A model generated the notes under the pieces. The model did not search any database and was not told where the DNA came from. It saw only the letters and a program-made list of their open reading frames with translations. 64,000 nucleotides of DNA, taken from contig NZ_CP033219.1 of NCBI RefSeq assembly GCF_004006175.1, positions 3,720,001 through 3,784,000 on the forward strand, in the 5' to 3' direction. Origin of the DNA: Parasedimentitalea marina. GTDB lineage: Bacteria > Pseudomonadota > Alphaproteobacteria > Rhodobacterales > Rhodobacteraceae. A program made the translations under genes and the position numbers. This document shows, in pieces, positions 63,078 to 64,000 of this stretch. Every line of letters begins with the position of its first letter. The stretch's first letter is position 1.

Positions 63078-64000
63078 TTAGCCCCAGAGATCCGCTACCG
63101 GCGGGTGTACTCCGGAGACATCAAAAATCAATGGCTCGGCACGGTCTTCGGCCAACAGCAGCGGTCCGTCAAGATCTGTTACGGTGACACCCTGTGCCAC
63201 CAACGTCGCCGGAGCCATCGCCAGGGATGAGCCAACCATGCAACCGACCATCACCTGATACCCCTGCGCCAGTGCCTCATCGCGCAATTTCAGCGCCTCG
63301 GTCAAGCCGCCAGTCTTGTCCAGCTTGATGTTCACCACATCATATTTGCCCTTCAATTTGGGCAGACTTGCACGGTCATGGCAACTCTCGTCGGCGCAAA
63401 CAGGCACCGGGCGATCCATGCCAATCAAGGCCTCGTCTTCGCCAGCAGGCAGGGGTTGCTCTACCAATTCGACCCCCAGGCGCACCAGATGCGGCGCCAA
63501 CTCGGCATAGACTTCGGCCGACCAACCCTCATTGGCATCGATGATGATCGACGCCTCGGGCGCACCAGCGCGCACCGCTTCCAGCCGCGGCATATCATCC
63601 GGCGTTCCCAGCTTGATCTTCAGCAAAGGACGGAACGCATTCTCAGCCGCCTGCGCTTGCATTTTTTCTGGCGTATCCAGCGATAGGGTATAGGCGGTGA
63701 TCTCAGGTCCCGGCGCGGCCAGCCCGGCCAGCTCCCAAACCCGTTTCCCGGCCTGCTTGGCCTCCAGATCCCACAGTGCACAATCCACCGCATTGCGGGC
63801 CGCACCTGCCGGCAGCAGCGATTGCAGCTCGGCACGGGTGAATTCAGCAGGCAGGCCCTCGATTTCAGCGGTCACTGACTCCAGCGTTTCATCGTAACGC
63901 GCATAGGGCACACATTCGCCCCAGCCGGTCAGTCCACCCTGCTCAACCTTCACCGTCAGCACCTTGGCCTCGGTGCGCGAGCCACGTGAAATTGTGAAAA
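63078..64000 (-). CDS. enolase-superfamily epimerase, dipeptide epimerase/DgcA type (5' end cut off)
   Basis: The frame is open to the right edge of the window, so the start is missing; the upstream residues FTISRGSRTEA are the normal lead-in of the family. Motifs are LKIKLG (first catalytic Lys), IIDANEGW, ELVEQPLP, ADESCHD and DVVNIKLDKTGG (second catalytic Lys). Known relatives invert L-Ala-D/L-Glu dipeptides or N-acetyl-D-glutamate. Beside a D-amino-acid aminotransferase, a D-glutamate role is plausible. The missing part is probably under 20 residues. Confidence 0.88.
   Translation of the reverse strand, partial: FTISRGSRTEAKVLTVKVEQGGLTGWGECVPYARYDETLESVTAEIEGLPAEFTRAELQSLLPAGAARNAVDCALWDLEAKQAGKRVWELAGLAAPGPEITAYTLSLDTPEKMQAQAAENAFRPLLKIKLGTPDDMPRLEAVRAGAPEASIIIDANEGWSAEVYAELAPHLVRLGVELVEQPLPAGEDEALIGMDRPVPVCADESCHDRASLPKLKGKYDVVNIKLDKTGGLTEALKLRDEALAQGYQVMVGCMVGSSLAMAPATLVAQGVTVTDLDGPLLLAEDRAEPLIFDVSGVHPPVADLWG

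Overview
The window is GC-rich chromosomal DNA from an alphaproteobacterium, most probably a Roseobacter-group member of the Rhodobacteraceae. The evidence is the gene set and order: a ccoNOQP-ccoGHI block next to a two-domain Usp gene, fnrL and hemN; a membrane-bound CycM-type cytochrome c; the DUF1013 regulator TrcR; a COQ9 gene beside rpsU; a Hint_2 protein; and small DUF6868 and DUF1244 genes. No phage, transposase, CRISPR array, rRNA or tRNA was found. Almost every gene is an ordinary housekeeping or accessory gene, and the unexplained signals lie in intergenic DNA and in one island between pheS and pheT.

Layout. 1-12.4 kb is a micro-oxic respiration cluster: ccoI (cut by the window edge), ccoH, ccoG, a GcvA-like LysR gene, a small unknown gene, ccoP-Q-O-N, a universal stress protein, fnrL and hemN. 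Four FNR boxes (4078, 5499, 9216, 10962) tie it together. One of them stands exactly where it would drive a ~143-nt small RNA. 12.4-18.1 kb is a yejABEF peptide/microcin C-type ABC importer. 18.4-25 kb holds cycM, pheA, an SRPBCC protein, nudC, a nucleotidase, the SRP RNA gene and rsgA. 25-27.2 kb holds a hydrolase/TetR pair with paired operators and a tyrosine-type phosphatase gene. 27.5-33 kb contains dnaX, ybaB and recR, with a cysteine-hydrolase/GlxA regulator pair and a TraB-family gene between them. 33-45.4 kb contains trcR, RNase T2, DUF2189, a quinone oxidoreductase, COQ9, rpsU, a candidate C-rich small RNA, a caspase-SH3-YARHG protein, PPK2, a GMC oxidoreductase, lrp/ald and a small MscS channel.

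45.4-52 kb contains unknown, GNAT and YtoQ genes, then pheT and pheS. The last two are separated by ~1.1 kb that carries an unknown Cys-rich membrane protein between two copies of a folded repeat. 52-64 kb contains an FMN-binding protein, a Hint-domain protein, a membrane-anchored class III cyclase, rplT-rpmI, pyk, N-formylglutamate amidohydrolase, DUF6868, DUF1244, an MFS/DeoR pair, MarC, and a D-amino-acid aminotransferase. The last gene is an enolase-superfamily epimerase that runs off the right edge.

How the genes work together. FnrL senses oxygen through a predicted Fe-S cluster and should control synthesis of the cbb3 oxidase (ccoNOQP), its copper/assembly proteins (ccoGHI), anaerobic heme synthesis (hemN) and the Usp protein. 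CycM could deliver electrons to such an oxidase. The right-edge transaminase and epimerase suggest D-amino-acid metabolism. All functions are read from sequence motifs and family knowledge; no database search was run.
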